A stretch of 22,052 bases of DNA from a virus. A program made the position numbers and the translations under genes. Under the pieces are notes generated by a model. That model saw nothing but the letters and a program-made list of their open reading frames with translations. It was not told where the DNA came from and did not search any database. Location: positions 1-22,052 of the IMG/VR virus record IMGVR_UViG_3300028837_000559. One strand, written 5' to 3'. Within the stretch, counting starts at the first letter, position 1; every line of letters starts with the position of its first letter. Positions 5,195 to 9,908 of this stretch are shown here, in pieces.

Positions 5195-5725
5195 CTATTC
5201 TTCTGCACAGTATTCACATAAATACCGCCCATTCACTTCTTTGAATGCCCCATCATAGTATTCCCCACATTTATCACAGCAAGTATGGCAATCGGGACAT
5301 ATGATTGAATTAGCTTGAATTTCCGTTCCACCAGCCCCCCGAAAATCCTCCAGGTAAATATCATCGGGATCAGTTAGCTCATCCCCACACTTATTGCATA
5401 AAGCGTACGGCCACTTGGGAAATAGCTCTGCATCGTTAAACTGATCGAACCACTTTACTAATCCAGATACCAAACCGCTATTGATTTCAGTGGCAATGTC
5501 TTTTAATCCCTTTTCAGTATCGAGATTGTAAATATAATAATCACAGTCCGCGGCATATTGTGGGTCCGATAAATAAATATCAGCATCTACAGCATTAGTA
5601 ACTCCATTCCTCCCACTAGAGAATACGTTGTGGAAGTTCCCGTTTACATCATAAGCGAAAAAATTCCATTCCCAAAAACATCCTTCATACCCGCCTCCGC
5701 TATACTGTACTAGCACATTTTTCAT
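5195..5725 (-). CDS. Phage protein with two C-terminal zinc-binding modules
   Basis: A 176-residue protein. The first 90 residues start MKNVLVQYSGGGYEGCFWEW and look like a globular alpha/beta domain that I recall as a conserved phage N-terminus (QYSGGGYDGCFWEWN). Residues about 109-175 hold CNKC, CPDC, CDKC and CEYC pairs spaced as two treble-clef or LIM-like zinc modules. A role in binding protein or nucleic acid is an inference. AAGGAG precedes the ATG at 5725. It is the largest complete gene of the leftward array and is not preceded by a visible promoter. Confidence 0.8.
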   Translation of the reverse strand: MKNVLVQYSGGGYEGCFWEWNFFAYDVNGNFHNVFSSGRNGVTNAVDADIYLSDPQYAADCDYYIYNLDTEKGLKDIATEINSGLVSGLVKWFDQFNDAELFPKWPYALCNKCGDELTDPDDIYLEDFRGAGGTEIQANSIICPDCHTCCDKCGEYYDGAFKEVNGRYLCEYCAEE

Positions 5726-5736
5726 AATTTTCTCCT

Positions 5737-5820
5737 TTATTTACCCGTCCACCAAGTCAACACATTATCGGCCACAAACGATATTGCAATTACTAATGAT
5801 ATACTACCGACAATAATCAT
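5737..5820 (-). CDS. 27-residue membrane microprotein
   Basis: MIIVGSISLVIAISFVADNV followed by LTWWTGK: one hydrophobic helix of about 17 residues and a short Trp- and Lys-containing tail. AAGGAG lies before the ATG at ideal spacing, and the ATAGTCC-type element (5834-5845) is immediately upstream. It fits the gap between two genes exactly. The function is unknown. Confidence 0.6.
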   Translation of the reverse strand: MIIVGSISLVIAISFVADNVLTWWTGK

Positions 5821-5833
5821 AATACTCTCCTTG

Positions 5834-5986
5834 TTATAGGACCATCTCTTTTACTAATTCGTCTGGCATAATGGGGATGTAGTGGCCGGTTTTACAGTTT
5901 TGGGCCTGTAGTTCTGTAATTTTTTGACACAATACATTACCATAATAAAACCGTTCATATATCCATATTCTTTTGAATTCGACCAT
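5834..5986 (-). CDS. Hypothetical 50-residue protein
   Basis: MVEFKRIWIYERFYYGNVLC, QKITELQAQNCKTGHYIPIM, PDELVKEMVL. There is no recognised family; the sequence has two cysteines and a probable strand-helix layout. GAGAGAAT lies before the ATG. The last codons and stop (GTC CTA TAA) belong to the repeated ATAGTCCTATAA-like element. Confidence 0.65.
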   Translation of the reverse strand: MVEFKRIWIYERFYYGNVLCQKITELQAQNCKTGHYIPIMPDELVKEMVL

Positions 5987-5997
5987 GTCATTCTCTC

Positions 5998-6138
5998 TTA
6001 ATTTTTAGCCAACACTCTTTGAAGGTCCGACAATGTTCCATCCGGGCAAAATTCTCGAAACAGTTCTAAGCCTCTGAAGGTTAAAAACCCATTGTTATCA
6101 ATAATTCCCGATTGATAGGCCCATTGTAGTAAATCCAT
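5998..6138 (-). CDS. Hypothetical 46-residue helical protein
   Basis: MDLLQWAYQSGIIDNNGFLT, FRGLELFREFCPDGTLSDLQ, RVLAKN. The sequence looks like a compact three-helix unit. GGGGAG precedes the ATG, behind an exact ATAGTCCTATAA element at 6152-6163. No family is recognised. Confidence 0.65.
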   Translation of the reverse strand: MDLLQWAYQSGIIDNNGFLTFRGLELFREFCPDGTLSDLQRVLAKN

Positions 6139-6159
6139 GTTATTCTCCCCGTTATAGGA

Positions 6160-6321
6160 CTATTCAATTTCAAGTTGAATTACAATTTCTGTTCCGGTAG
6201 TAGATTCAAAAGCATCAAGGCAATCCATAACTAAACTTTCAACATCCACACCATTGGTATCTATTCGATTATCATAACAAATATAATCACACAGATACTT
6301 TTGTAAATCACTTCTTTCCAT
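6160..6321 (-). CDS. Hypothetical acidic 53-residue protein
   Basis: MERSDLQKYLCDYICYDNRI, then DTNGVDVESLVMDCLDAFES and TTGTEIVIQLEIE. It is acidic and helical with a short C-terminal strand, and four cysteines without a metal-site spacing. AAGGAG precedes the ATG, behind the element at 6336-6347. Its TAG lies within the element at 6152-6163. The function is unknown. Confidence 0.65.
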   Translation of the reverse strand: MERSDLQKYLCDYICYDNRIDTNGVDVESLVMDCLDAFESTTGTEIVIQLEIE

Positions 6322-6335
6322 AACATTCTCCTTAG

Positions 6336-6566
6336 TTATAGGACTATCGTTTCTTTTACCAAATTATTTTTATGTCCGCATTCAAAACAGTAATTATAGG
6401 ACCAGTATTCTATCTGATCTTTTTTCCATCCGTTTTGTTTCATCCAAACCGCTCGATCACGTTTTTGTTTAGAGGCAATTTCACCACTAGAATGATATTT
6501 ACCATTGACAGATATGCGATGCCAGCGAATTGAATTCGCTGATTTTCTACATTTATTACATTGCAT
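6336..6566 (-). CDS. Small zinc-finger protein
   Basis: A 76-residue protein with CNKC at residues 3-6 and CFEC at about 60-63, a likely four-cysteine zinc site that brackets a basic middle (RWHRISVNGKYHSSGEIASK, then WMKQNGWKKDQIEYWSYNY). The arrangement suggests a zinc-ribbon-type nucleic-acid or protein adaptor, but no family is recognised. AAGGAAAATGTT precedes the ATG. The stop region (GTC CTA TAA) is part of the repeated junction element. Confidence 0.74.
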   Translation of the reverse strand: MQCNKCRKSANSIRWHRISVNGKYHSSGEIASKQKRDRAVWMKQNGWKKDQIEYWSYNYCFECGHKNNLVKETIVL

Positions 6567-6590
6567 AACATTTTCCTTATCGGACTATCT

Positions 6591-6680
6591 CTATAATCCC
6601 ATACTTTTAGCGAACATACTCATTACAAACAAGAATCCGCCGAACATAGTCAATACAGCCAATGCCAATTTAACACTCAT
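6591..6680 (-). CDS. 29-residue membrane microprotein
   Basis: MSVKLALAVLTMFGGFLFVM then SMFAKSMGL: a single hydrophobic helix with a short basic residue at each end. AAGGAAAATA precedes the ATG, and the gene fits exactly between its neighbours. The function is unknown. Confidence 0.58.
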   Translation of the reverse strand: MSVKLALAVLTMFGGFLFVMSMFAKSMGL

Positions 6681-6681
6681 A

Positions 6682-6765
6682 TTATTTTCCTTTATAATAG
6701 TATGCAATCAACACCAAAACGGCTGTCTGCATAATCCCGAACACTATTGCCAATATAATACTCAT
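6682..6765 (-). CDS. 27-residue membrane microprotein
   Basis: MSIILAIVFGIMQTAVLVLI then AYYYKGK: a single hydrophobic helix ending in an aromatic and basic tail. The ATG overlaps the TGA of the leaderless upstream gene by four bases, so it is probably translated by re-initiation. Its last codons hold the ribosome site of the next gene. The function is unknown. Confidence 0.58.
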   Translation of the reverse strand: MSIILAIVFGIMQTAVLVLIAYYYKGK

Positions 6766-6884
6766 TCATTACTTTCGTAACATTTACATTCTTCACCAGA
6801 TTCTAACACCGTATCACATTCTGGATTAGTACAACAACAACAAGGCCAAATCCGCGTATCTTTCGTTTTTTGTATATCATCCAT
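6762..6884 (-). CDS. Cysteine-rich 40-residue protein, predicted leaderless mRNA
   Basis: MDDIQKTKDTRIWPCCCCTN then PECDTVLESGEECKCYESNE. Seven cysteines in 22 residues, including CCCC, suggest a small metal-binding or disulphide-rich peptide. It is the first gene of the leftward array. The ATG lies only 6 nt after a consensus -10 box, so the mRNA should start at or next to the A of ATG, with no room for a ribosome site. No family is recognised. Confidence 0.68.
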   Translation of the reverse strand: MDDIQKTKDTRIWPCCCCTNPECDTVLESGEECKCYESNE

Positions 6885-6890
6885 ACTATT

Positions 6891-6918
6891 ATTATATCAT
6901 ATGCAGGATATTTGTCAA
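6891..6918 (-). promoter_or_regulatory. Leftward sigma-70 promoter of the early array
   Basis: The minus strand has TTGACA (6918-6913), a 16-bp spacer and TATAAT (6896-6891), then 6 nt to the ATG at 6884. It is the head of the leftward array and is predicted to give a leaderless transcript. Confidence 0.88.
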
Positions 6919-7285
6919 GTAAAAAGTGAATATAATTTGTATATTTTGTGTATATTTTATTTCGATAACCGTCACGCTCGCGAACGTCTGATAATACTAT
7001 GGCGTATTGTAGATACAGCTTGTCGATTATTATCGGACTATAAGAGTATGGTATATGCGGCGAATATATAGAGCATATATCATATAGGTACGTGGCGTGT
7101 GACGCAGGAGAAAAGGGAGACGGCGATCAAAACATTATCGGACGTAGCGGAGGCAGATGACGCGGGAATCACATTATCGGACCCGGAGGGGGTACCTTGT
7201 CGATAGAGGGTTATGGGACGCCCGGACGCGTAAATCGTCAACTCAAAGGGAACCAAATAATTTTTTGACCATAACCATTTTTTAT
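6919..7285. other. Divergent, gene-free control region; candidate replication origin
   Basis: No convincing gene lies here. Next to the leftward promoter is an AT-rich block (about 6921-6962). Further on are a hairpin AATAC/GTATT, TATATGC (7052-7058) pairing with GCATATA (7073-7079) across a 14-nt loop, and a GC-rich island. By hand count, 83 of 140 bases in 7091-7230 are G or C. TTATCGGAC occurs three times in one direction (7030, 7135, 7174); the last two sit in a near-repeat, ATC(AAA)ACATTATCGGAC, 39 nt apart. The mix of iteron-like repeats and an AT-rich block would suit an origin or a divergent operator. This is inference. Confidence 0.5.
7233..7259 (+). repeat. GGAACCAAATA repeat, copy 1
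   Basis: AAATCGTCAACTCAAAGGG followed by AACCAAATA, matching copy 2 (GTCAAC, TCAA, GGAACCAAATA) with small gaps. It lies just upstream of the promoter at 7286. Confidence 0.7.
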
Positions 7286-7313
7286 TTGACTTTCGTGAAT
7301 TCTGTGGTACACT
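7286..7313 (+). promoter_or_regulatory. Rightward promoter 1 (TTGACT type)
   Basis: TTGACT (7286-7291), 16-bp spacer, TACACT (7308-7313), then 6 nt to ATG at 7320. The -10 box is the weakest of the four related promoters. Confidence 0.72.
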
Positions 7314-7319
7314 TGTATT

Positions 7320-7484
7320 ATGGATACACCAAATAATCAGTATCAGCCGACGAATCGAGAGAAGGTGCGGAAACCGAAACGAGGATTATTTTGGTGTTGG
7401 GGGTGTGATATGCAGAGAGTGGGGGAATGGGGAAAATGTTCGGTTTGTAGAACGAGGAATAATAGAAAGCGAAGGAAGAAATAG
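7320..7484 (+). CDS. Basic zinc-ribbon protein, predicted leaderless mRNA
   Basis: A 54-residue protein: MDTPNNQYQPTNREKVRKPK, then CWGC (26-29) and CSVC (40-43), and a strongly basic tail (RTRNNRKRRKK). The four cysteines form a classic zinc-ribbon spacing and the tail could bind nucleic acid, so a small regulator is plausible but unproven. No ribosome site is present; the ATG lies 6 nt after the -10 box. It is the first gene of the rightward half of the genome. The ATG is the only sensible start, since the upstream frame covers the promoter. Confidence 0.72.
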   Translation: MDTPNNQYQPTNREKVRKPKRGLFWCWGCDMQRVGEWGKCSVCRTRNNRKRRKK

Positions 7485-7511
7485 TCAACCCTCAATGGAA
7501 CCAAATATTTT
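7480..7511 (+). repeat. GGAACCAAATA repeat, copy 2
   Basis: It contains GTCAACCCTCAATGGAACC followed by AAATATTTT. The 18-nt string AATGGAACCAAATATTTT (7494-7511) is identical to copy 3. It starts inside the end of the zinc-ribbon gene. Confidence 0.8.
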
Positions 7512-7572
7512 GTGGCTATTAAAACCCTTTTTGTGATCCATAACGATCTTTGTGGATATTCTGTGATCCACT

Positions 7573-7590
7573 AATGGAACCAAATATTTT
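7573..7590 (+). repeat. GGAACCAAATA repeat, copy 3
   Basis: AATGGAACCAAATATTTT is identical to 7494-7511. Just before it lie TGTGATCCA twice (7532-7540 and 7562-7570) and an inverted pair GTGGAT/ATCCAC (about 7552-7571). These look like operator-type elements upstream of the promoter at 7615. The start regions of the methyltransferase gene (AATGGAACCCGATATTT) and of the 8303 gene (AATGGAACCAAC) are close variants. Confidence 0.8.
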
Positions 7591-7614
7591 TTTATTGTTT
7601 TTACCATTTCGTCC

Positions 7615-7643
7615 TTGACTTCTACTGGTTTGTATGTTATACT
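7615..7643 (+). promoter_or_regulatory. Rightward promoter 2 (TTGACT type)
   Basis: TTGACT (7615-7620), 17-bp spacer, TATACT (7638-7643), then 7 nt to the ATG at 7651. It drives the methyltransferase-like gene. Confidence 0.85.
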
Positions 7644-7650
7644 TATGGTA

Positions 7651-8259
7651 ATGGAACCCGATATTTCAAATAGGATTATTTTAGATTTGTGTGGGGGAAC
7701 TGGAGCGTGGTCTAGGCCATATAAAGAGACGGGATATAAGGTGAAGGTTATTACCTGGCCGCTGTGGGATGTAAGATTGTGGCCGTCGAGAAGGAGTATG
7801 GAGGACCGGAAGTCAAAGGAGTTGAAATCGGTCGAAGAATATATTGGAAAGGTGCATGGAATTTTAGCCGCTCCCGTTTGTACGGTTTTTTCTAATGCGG
7901 GAGCGAAGTATCCGAGAACAGATGAAGAATTGATAGAAGCATTGTCATTGGTTGATGCTTGTTATCGAATTGCAAATGTATTACAGCCGCATTTTTTCTG
8001 TATGGAAAATCCAGTGGGGAAGTTGCGAAAATGGTATGGTCCACCCGCCATGTCTTTTCAACCATGCGATTATGGCGATCCATATACGAAGCGAACGTTG
8101 TTGTGGGGGTGGTTTAATCGTCCGATAATGAATCAAGTAGAACCGACAGAAGGTAGTAAGATGTGGAAAAACTATGGAGGAAAAAGTTCATATACAAAAC
8201 AGCAGCGAAGTATTACTCCTTCCGGTTTTGCAAAAGCATTTTTTGAAGCGAATCAGTAA
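7651..8259 (+). CDS. DNA (cytosine-5) methyltransferase-like protein
   Basis: A 202-residue protein with the main marks of C5-cytosine methyltransferases: motif I DLCGGTGAW (12-20, S-adenosylmethionine binding), motif IV AAPVCTVFS (73-81, with the candidate catalytic Cys77), motif VI ENPVGKL (119-125), a YGDPYTKRTLLWG block (141-153) that resembles the Arg-containing motif, and a C-terminal ITPSGFAKAF. Compared with the usual PPC, the second proline is valine, and the protein is short with almost no target-recognition domain. Similar compact proteins are common in phages and may methylate phage DNA against host restriction. The frame is open back to 7615, but that is the -35 box, so the ATG at 7651 is the start, 7 nt after the -10 box with no ribosome site. 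Confidence 0.82.
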   Translation: MEPDISNRIILDLCGGTGAWSRPYKETGYKVKVITWPLWDVRLWPSRRSMEDRKSKELKSVEEYIGKVHGILAAPVCTVFSNAGAKYPRTDEELIEALSLVDACYRIANVLQPHFFCMENPVGKLRKWYGPPAMSFQPCDYGDPYTKRTLLWGWFNRPIMNQVEPTEGSKMWKNYGGKSSYTKQQRSITPSGFAKAFFEANQ

Positions 8260-8267
8260 TTTTTTCC

Positions 8268-8295
8268 TTGACTTCTGCTGAATTTGTGGTATAAT
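8268..8295 (+). promoter_or_regulatory. Rightward promoter 3 (TTGACT type)
   Basis: TTGACT (8268-8273), 16-bp spacer, TATAAT (8290-8295), then 7 nt to ATG at 8303. It lies 8 nt after the methyltransferase stop. Confidence 0.88.
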
Positions 8296-8302
8296 TATAG
8301 TA

Positions 8303-8454
8303 ATGGAACCAACAATATATTATGTGAAAAGGATTGGCAGCCTTTGGGGGGAATAGCTACTTGTGAACGAGAACGATCAAGTGAACTTCCGTTTTCAACT
8401 GCAAGGTATTACGACAGCGAATTTTTACAGGTGATGGTAAAATATGAGGATTAA
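8303..8454 (+). pseudogene. Small gene split between two frames at a G6 run
   Basis: The ATG at 8303, at the expected transcription start, opens only 17 codons (MEPTIYYVKRIGSLWGE, TAG at 8354-8356). The -1 frame is open across the same region and reads on as protein-like sequence (GGIATCERERSSELPFSTAR, YYDSEFLQVMVKYED) to a TAA at 8452-8454, with GAGGAT of the next gene just before the stop. It has no ATG of its own after the promoter. A -1 shift in the run of six G (8346-8351) would join both parts into about 50 residues. This could be a real frameshift mutation, an assembly error or programmed slippage. The 17-codon peptide may instead be a leader peptide. Confidence 0.5.
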
Positions 8455-8457
8455 GAA

Positions 8458-8787
8458 ATGGAACTCAAAAAATACTTTTGGCAATGGTTAGGATTATTTT
8501 TGATTGCCGCAGCGTATGGCTTTGGCGTGGGACCATATTTTATAGTGTCATTTATACTGTTGGGAATTGTGGGGATTATAGATGCTTATGTGCTGATTGT
8601 TGAGAGATACTCTATTAGCCGCAAAATTCATAAGCAATTTAAATGGCAATGGGATTTTGCTATACTGGGGGGGTTGTTAGCACACGCAACATGGCATTTT
8701 TGGGGAAAAGACGTAGTGTGGGGTCAGATGGTATTGTTTATTTGGTTATTTGCAATATGGGGGCATTTTTTTTGGTCAAAGGATTAG
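8458..8787 (+). CDS. Integral membrane protein, about four helices
   Basis: A 109-residue Trp-rich protein. Hydrophobic segments lie at about 8-27 (WQWLGLFLIAAAYGFGVG), 28-48 (YFIVSFILLGIVGIIDAYVL), 66-82 and 88-106 (QMVLFIWLFAIWGHFFW), with a basic loop between the second and third (SRKIHKQFK). GAGGAT lies before the ATG. Size and topology would allow a holin, but no endolysin is visible nearby, so the role is open. Confidence 0.75.
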   Translation: MELKKYFWQWLGLFLIAAAYGFGVGPYFIVSFILLGIVGIIDAYVLIVERYSISRKIHKQFKWQWDFAILGGLLAHATWHFWGKDVVWGQMVLFIWLFAIWGHFFWSKD

Positions 8788-8790
8788 ACA

Positions 8791-9018
8791 ATGTTTAAAA
8801 CAAAGTTTAAAGCGGGGTTAATAGCTCAAGTATTTCTAAAAGCAGAACAACAACAGATTCCAAAACCAGATGTGCAGTTAGTGGAAATTTTTGTTGATAT
8901 GTTAGAAAAAGAAATTCATCGACCACGATTAGCATATGCTACTATGAATCAGTTGATTTGGGAGATACAAAGCCGGATGCAAAAACATAATCTTGCAGAT
9001 AAAAGGGGGGATGAGTAA
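8791..9018 (+). CDS. Hypothetical 75-residue helical protein
   Basis: MFKTKFKAGLIAQVFLKAEQ, then two further helices (DVQLVEIFVDMLEKEI and YATMNQLIWEIQSRMQK). AAAGGAT in the end of the previous gene is its ribosome site, and its stop shares a base with the next ATG (TAATG). No family is recognised. Confidence 0.72.
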   Translation: MFKTKFKAGLIAQVFLKAEQQQIPKPDVQLVEIFVDMLEKEIHRPRLAYATMNQLIWEIQSRMQKHNLADKRGDE

Positions 9019-9191
9019 TGGGACCAGAAAAAAGAACTTCACAATCATATAACCTTTCTCCTCCGCGTCAATTGAGAATAAATATCACAAAACAAATAGG
9101 CCGAAATTCTCCTTGTTATTGCGGAAGCGGTCGCAAGTTCAAAAAATGTTGCATGAAGGCGGTGGAGAAATCAGAATATGAATCCCGCTAA
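9018..9191 (+). CDS. SEC-C motif protein
   Basis: A 57-residue protein whose second half, IGRNSPCYCGSGRKFKKCC (27-45), is a textbook SEC-C zinc motif (CxCGSGxKxKxCC), best known from the SecA C-terminus, where it binds zinc and SecB or ribosomes, and from many unrelated proteins. The first 26 residues are basic and polar and probably flexible. The ATG overlaps the previous stop (TAATG); the end overlaps the next gene by 14 bases. Its phage role is unknown; an adaptor or partner-binding peptide is a guess. Confidence 0.85.
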   Translation: MGPEKRTSQSYNLSPPRQLRINITKQIGRNSPCYCGSGRKFKKCCMKAVEKSEYESR

Positions 9192-9444
9192 TCCTGTTTT
9201 AACAGAATCAGAAAAAATTCTCAATGGATTAATTATCCTTTGCGTGAACGGGTATCATTGTACGAGGGCAGGGTCGGGTTATATTGTATCCGGGGGTCCG
9301 GTGATGAAGGAAGCACATTTAGTTCTTGAAAGTCTTGGATGGTTTTTCGATCAAATTCGCGGAAGATGGGAATTTCCCGTATTTCCTTCAGACCCGCCAG
9401 GTGAAAAAAGAAATGCGGGACCGGGGAGTGGAGAACCAGTATGA
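9178..9444 (+). CDS. Hypothetical 88-residue protein
   Basis: MNPANPVLTESEKILNGLII, then GYHCTRAGSGYIVSGGPVMK and EAHLVLESLGWFFDQIRGRW. It looks like a compact alpha/beta domain followed by a Gly- and Pro-rich tail (SDPPGEKRNAGPGSGEPV). GGAGAAATCAGAAT precedes the ATG inside the SEC-C gene. The stop overlaps the next ATG. No family is recognised. Confidence 0.7.
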   Translation: MNPANPVLTESEKILNGLIILCVNGYHCTRAGSGYIVSGGPVMKEAHLVLESLGWFFDQIRGRWEFPVFPSDPPGEKRNAGPGSGEPV

Positions 9445-9707
9445 AAATTGAAGCCTACGTTTGTGACAAGTGCATGGATCAGATCGAAGTTAGTTGTTGT
9501 CTCCGTGTTCCCTTTTCCCCGCAATTAACAATATATCGGGGGGTGGGGTTGGCCGGGAGTGAATCAATTCCCGTTACAACACAATATTGCCACAGGATCG
9601 AAGATGTAGATAATGTGACTTTATGCCCGGAGTGTGCGGGTTTAACAACAAAGGAATTTGTAGAAACCAATTGGGAAGGAGTTCAGGAATACTTGGCAGG
9701 ATTATAA
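9441..9707 (+). CDS. Zinc-ribbon-like protein
   Basis: An 88-residue protein with CDKC at 8-11 and CPEC at about 62-65, a probable four-cysteine zinc site around a beta-rich core (LTIYRGVGLAGSESIPVTTQ), then a helix (TKEFVETNWEGVQEYLAGL). Such single-domain zinc ribbons are common in phage accessory regions. It starts by ATGA overlap with the previous gene. The function is unknown. Confidence 0.75.
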   Translation: MKIEAYVCDKCMDQIEVSCCLRVPFSPQLTIYRGVGLAGSESIPVTTQYCHRIEDVDNVTLCPECAGLTTKEFVETNWEGVQEYLAGL

Positions 9708-9802
9708 TGGTTATAGTAATTACTCTGAAAAATATTACTGCTTTATCTGTGATATTTGGGGGAATTTACTTGACTCTTGAACAATCCGTGATATACTTGT
9801 AA
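9707..9802 (+). CDS. 31-residue membrane microprotein over a promoter
   Basis: MVIVITLKNITALSVIFGGI then YLTLEQSVIYL: one hydrophobic helix. The ATG shares a base with the previous stop (TAATG). The last third of the frame covers the promoter at 9770-9797 and the TAA lies in its start region, so the frame could be a chance extension of the promoter DNA; it is reported with modest confidence. Confidence 0.45.
   Translation: MVIVITLKNITALSVIFGGIYLTLEQSVIYL
9770..9797 (+). promoter_or_regulatory. Rightward promoter 4 (TTGACT type)
   Basis: TTGACT (9770-9775), 16-bp spacer, TATACT (9792-9797), then 6 nt to ATG at 9804. It is placed to drive the protease-to-capsid operon. Confidence 0.82.
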
Positions 9803-9803
9803 T

Positions 9804-9869
9804 ATGGACAATAAAGGATCGAACGTATGCGATCAAATGAGCCGTCAATGGCTCATCTTAAATCTTTGA
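9804..9869 (+). promoter_or_regulatory. Leader peptide with two hairpins before the protease gene
   Basis: The ATG at the expected transcription start opens 21 codons (MDNKGSNVCDQMSRQWLILN then L, TGA at 9867-9869). The same RNA can fold as GATCG/CGATC (9817-9821 with 9830-9834) and a perfect 7-bp stem ATGAGCC/GGCTCAT (9837-9843 with 9850-9856, 6-nt loop), without a long U-run after it. The 105-nt stretch up to the protease start at 9909 holds nothing else. It may be a leader peptide with attenuation, or a structured leader that protects the mRNA. Confidence 0.5.
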
Positions 9870-9908
9870 AAATTAAGGGTTTATGATAAGCTATTGCAGG
9901 AGATTGAT

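Larger units (their letters stand above)
5834..7182. repeat. Dispersed TTATMGGACTAT motif family
   Basis: Copies written on the plus strand: TTATAGGACCAT 5834-5845, TTATAGGACTAT 6152-6163 and 6336-6347, TTATCGGACTAT 6577-6588 and 7030-7041, and TTATCGGAC 7135-7143 and 7174-7182. Outside this span, TTATCGGACTAT recurs at 16412-16423 and TTATAGGAC at 12683-12691, just before the terminase start. In the leftward array the copies lie at gene junctions directly before ribosome sites and are read in different frames, so the DNA or RNA sequence rather than the peptide is conserved. Confidence 0.75.

Noticed and set aside
7099-7200. A GTG-started frame of about 32 codons in the GC-rich island, and an ATG frame from 7158
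   Set aside because: Ribosome sites are poorly placed, the repeated LSD in the first frame just mirrors the TTATCGGAC repeats, and the second frame reads through a repeat and a promoter.
8458-8787. Assignment as holin
   Set aside because: Size and helices would allow it, but no lysis neighbour is visible and the Trp-rich sequence matches no holin family I know.
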